DNA of 64,000 nt from Rebecca billardiae RCC1528 (lineage: Eukaryota; Haptophyta): contig OZ251246.1 of NCBI GenBank assembly GCA_965240325.2, positions 744,001-808,000 on the forward strand, read 5' to 3'. Below are positions 63,279 to 64,000 of the stretch, in pieces. Under the pieces are notes generated by a model that worked only from the letters and a program-made list of their open reading frames with translations, was not told where the DNA came from and did no database searches. Position 1 is the first letter of the stretch. Every line of letters begins with the position of its first letter. The translations under genes were made by a program, and so were the position numbers.

Positions 63279-64000
63279 TCACTTCTTGCCGGCCTTGTGC
63301 TTGGCGCGGCTCGCGGCCTTGCGCTGCTGGGCGCGCGCGGCCTGGCGCGCATCCTCCGCGCATCCGTGCGCAATCGGGTGTCCGTGGTCGAGGCAGAAGC
63401 GCAGCTTGCAGTGCACGCACGTGCTGCCGAGCAGCTCGGTGCGCGCCTTGCACCCGCGCGCGGCGCACTCGCCCGGCGTGAGCTGCATCTCAGCCAGGAG
63501 GGCATCCAGGTCCTCCTCCTCAGGCTCTCCCCGCGGCCCTCCGCCCGGCGGCCTGGGCTGCGCTGGACCGCCCAGCTGCCGCCCGCCGCCGCCGGCGTGC
63601 TGCCCGCTGCCACCGGCCGGCTTGGCGGCGGAGCCGCGCGGGCTTCCGGGGGCCGGGGCGCCGGGGCCGGCCGCCGCGCCGTCAGCCTGCCGAGCTGCGG
63701 CGGTGAGAGCGCCCGATGCGCCACCGAGCGCGCGGCCGCCGCCGCCGCCGCCGCCGCCGATGGCCCCGCCGCCCGGTCGGCCCCCGGCCGCGCCCGCGCT
63801 CGCGCCCGCGCCGCCGGGCGGCGTCGGCCGCGCGCGGCAGCGCAGCTCATGCACCTGCAAGTTGGCGAGCGGCACGCTGGCGCCGCACAGCGCGCACACG
63901 GACGGGCGCAGCGCTGCACCCGCGGGGACATCGCGGAGAACGAAGCCACCACCGCCGCTGCCGCCGCCGCCGCCTCGGCCCGAGGCCGCGCCGACTCCGG
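63279..64000 (-). CDS. zinc-finger protein with C2HC and C-terminal AN1 fingers (5' end outside window)
   Basis: The minus-strand frame ending at 63279 is open to the window edge, so only the last ~240 residues are present. It starts in a Gly run followed by [19 protein letters not shown]2HC finger of the UBZ/TRAF-like kind follows ([20 protein letters not shown]). A Gly/Pro/Ala-rich linker with an acidic [12 protein letters not shown] patch leads to an AN1-type finger. In the AN1 finger [20 protein letters not shown] plus [16 protein letters not shown] supplies the expected Cys/His ligands, with a four-residue gap in the first pair like that in IGHMBP2-type AN1 fingers. The C-terminus is a basic helix ending in KAGKK. 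Such proteins often bind ubiquitin or nucleic acid; a helicase or R3H part upstream is possible but not seen. Confidence 0.75.
   Translation of the reverse strand, partial: GVGAASGRGGGGGSGGGGFVLRDVPAGAALRPSVCALCGASVPLANLQVHELRCRARPTPPGGAGASAGAAGGRPGGGAIGGGGGGGGRALGGASGALTAAARQADGAAAGPGAPAPGSPRGSAAKPAGGSGQHAGGGGRQLGGPAQPRPPGGGPRGEPEEEDLDALLAEMQLTPGECAARGCKARTELLGSTCVHCKLRFCLDHGHPIAHGCAEDARQAARAQQRKAASRAKHKAGKK

Overview
The window is nuclear DNA of a eukaryote, almost certainly a unicellular alga with a very GC-rich genome. The evidence is spliceosomal introns, large multidomain signalling proteins, an ER chaperone ending in KDEL, Ala/Gly/Pro-rich proteins with strongly GC-biased third positions, and AT-rich intergenic DNA full of microsatellites. 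A plant/algal-type DYRK kinase, ARM-BTB proteins and the intron style (donor followed by a (GC)n tract) point to a haptophyte or similar secondary-plastid alga. That placement is inference; no marker gene in the window fixes it.

Layout. 1-3.6 kb: microsatellites and a degenerate GC-rich duplication, no credible gene. 3.6-9.6 kb: a divergent pair, DYRKP-type kinase (-) and calreticulin (+). 9.9-25.7 kb: a gene-dense block of two ARM-BTB paralogues in opposite orientation that bracket a divergent pair (a membrane-anchored TLDc protein and a giant DH-PH-ankyrin-FYVE protein with an R-SNARE-like tail), followed by a BTB-Kelch gene. 25.7-34.5 kb: simple repeats, a truncated haemoglobin with a C-terminal membrane tail, a 2.0-kb element with perfect 54-bp terminal inverted repeats, a psq-type HTH gene and a DUF547 gene. 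34.5-41.6 kb: an 86-unit (TA)n tract, a frameshifted BAH-domain locus inside a 3-kb inverted-repeat bracket, a glycosyltransferase-sulfotransferase fusion and a 1-kb near-perfect palindrome. 41.6-48.1 kb: an Ala/Arg-rich Sfi1-like gene, a small zinc protein and an equilibrative nucleoside transporter. 48.6-52.5 kb: RTX-like repeat remnants and two tandem sulfotransferase-like genes. 52.7-57.7 kb: a mobile-element fragment and a 4.2-kb DNA transposon with ~570-bp inverted repeats and an 8-bp target duplication. 57.8-60.5 kb: a five-exon LRR protein. 60.5-64 kb: a gene-poor stretch, then the 3' part of an AN1/C2HC zinc-finger gene that runs off the window.

The genes are not an operon or pathway. 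Recurrent themes are membrane traffic and signalling (TLDc, RhoGEF-FYVE-SNARE, DYRK), BTB adaptors, and secretory-pathway glycan modification (calreticulin, the fusion enzyme and the sulfotransferase pair). Three gene pairs are divergent with short shared upstream regions. Exon models for the kinase, calreticulin, RhoGEF and LRR genes were built by hand from splice signals and reading-phase agreement; other genes are given as single open frames.
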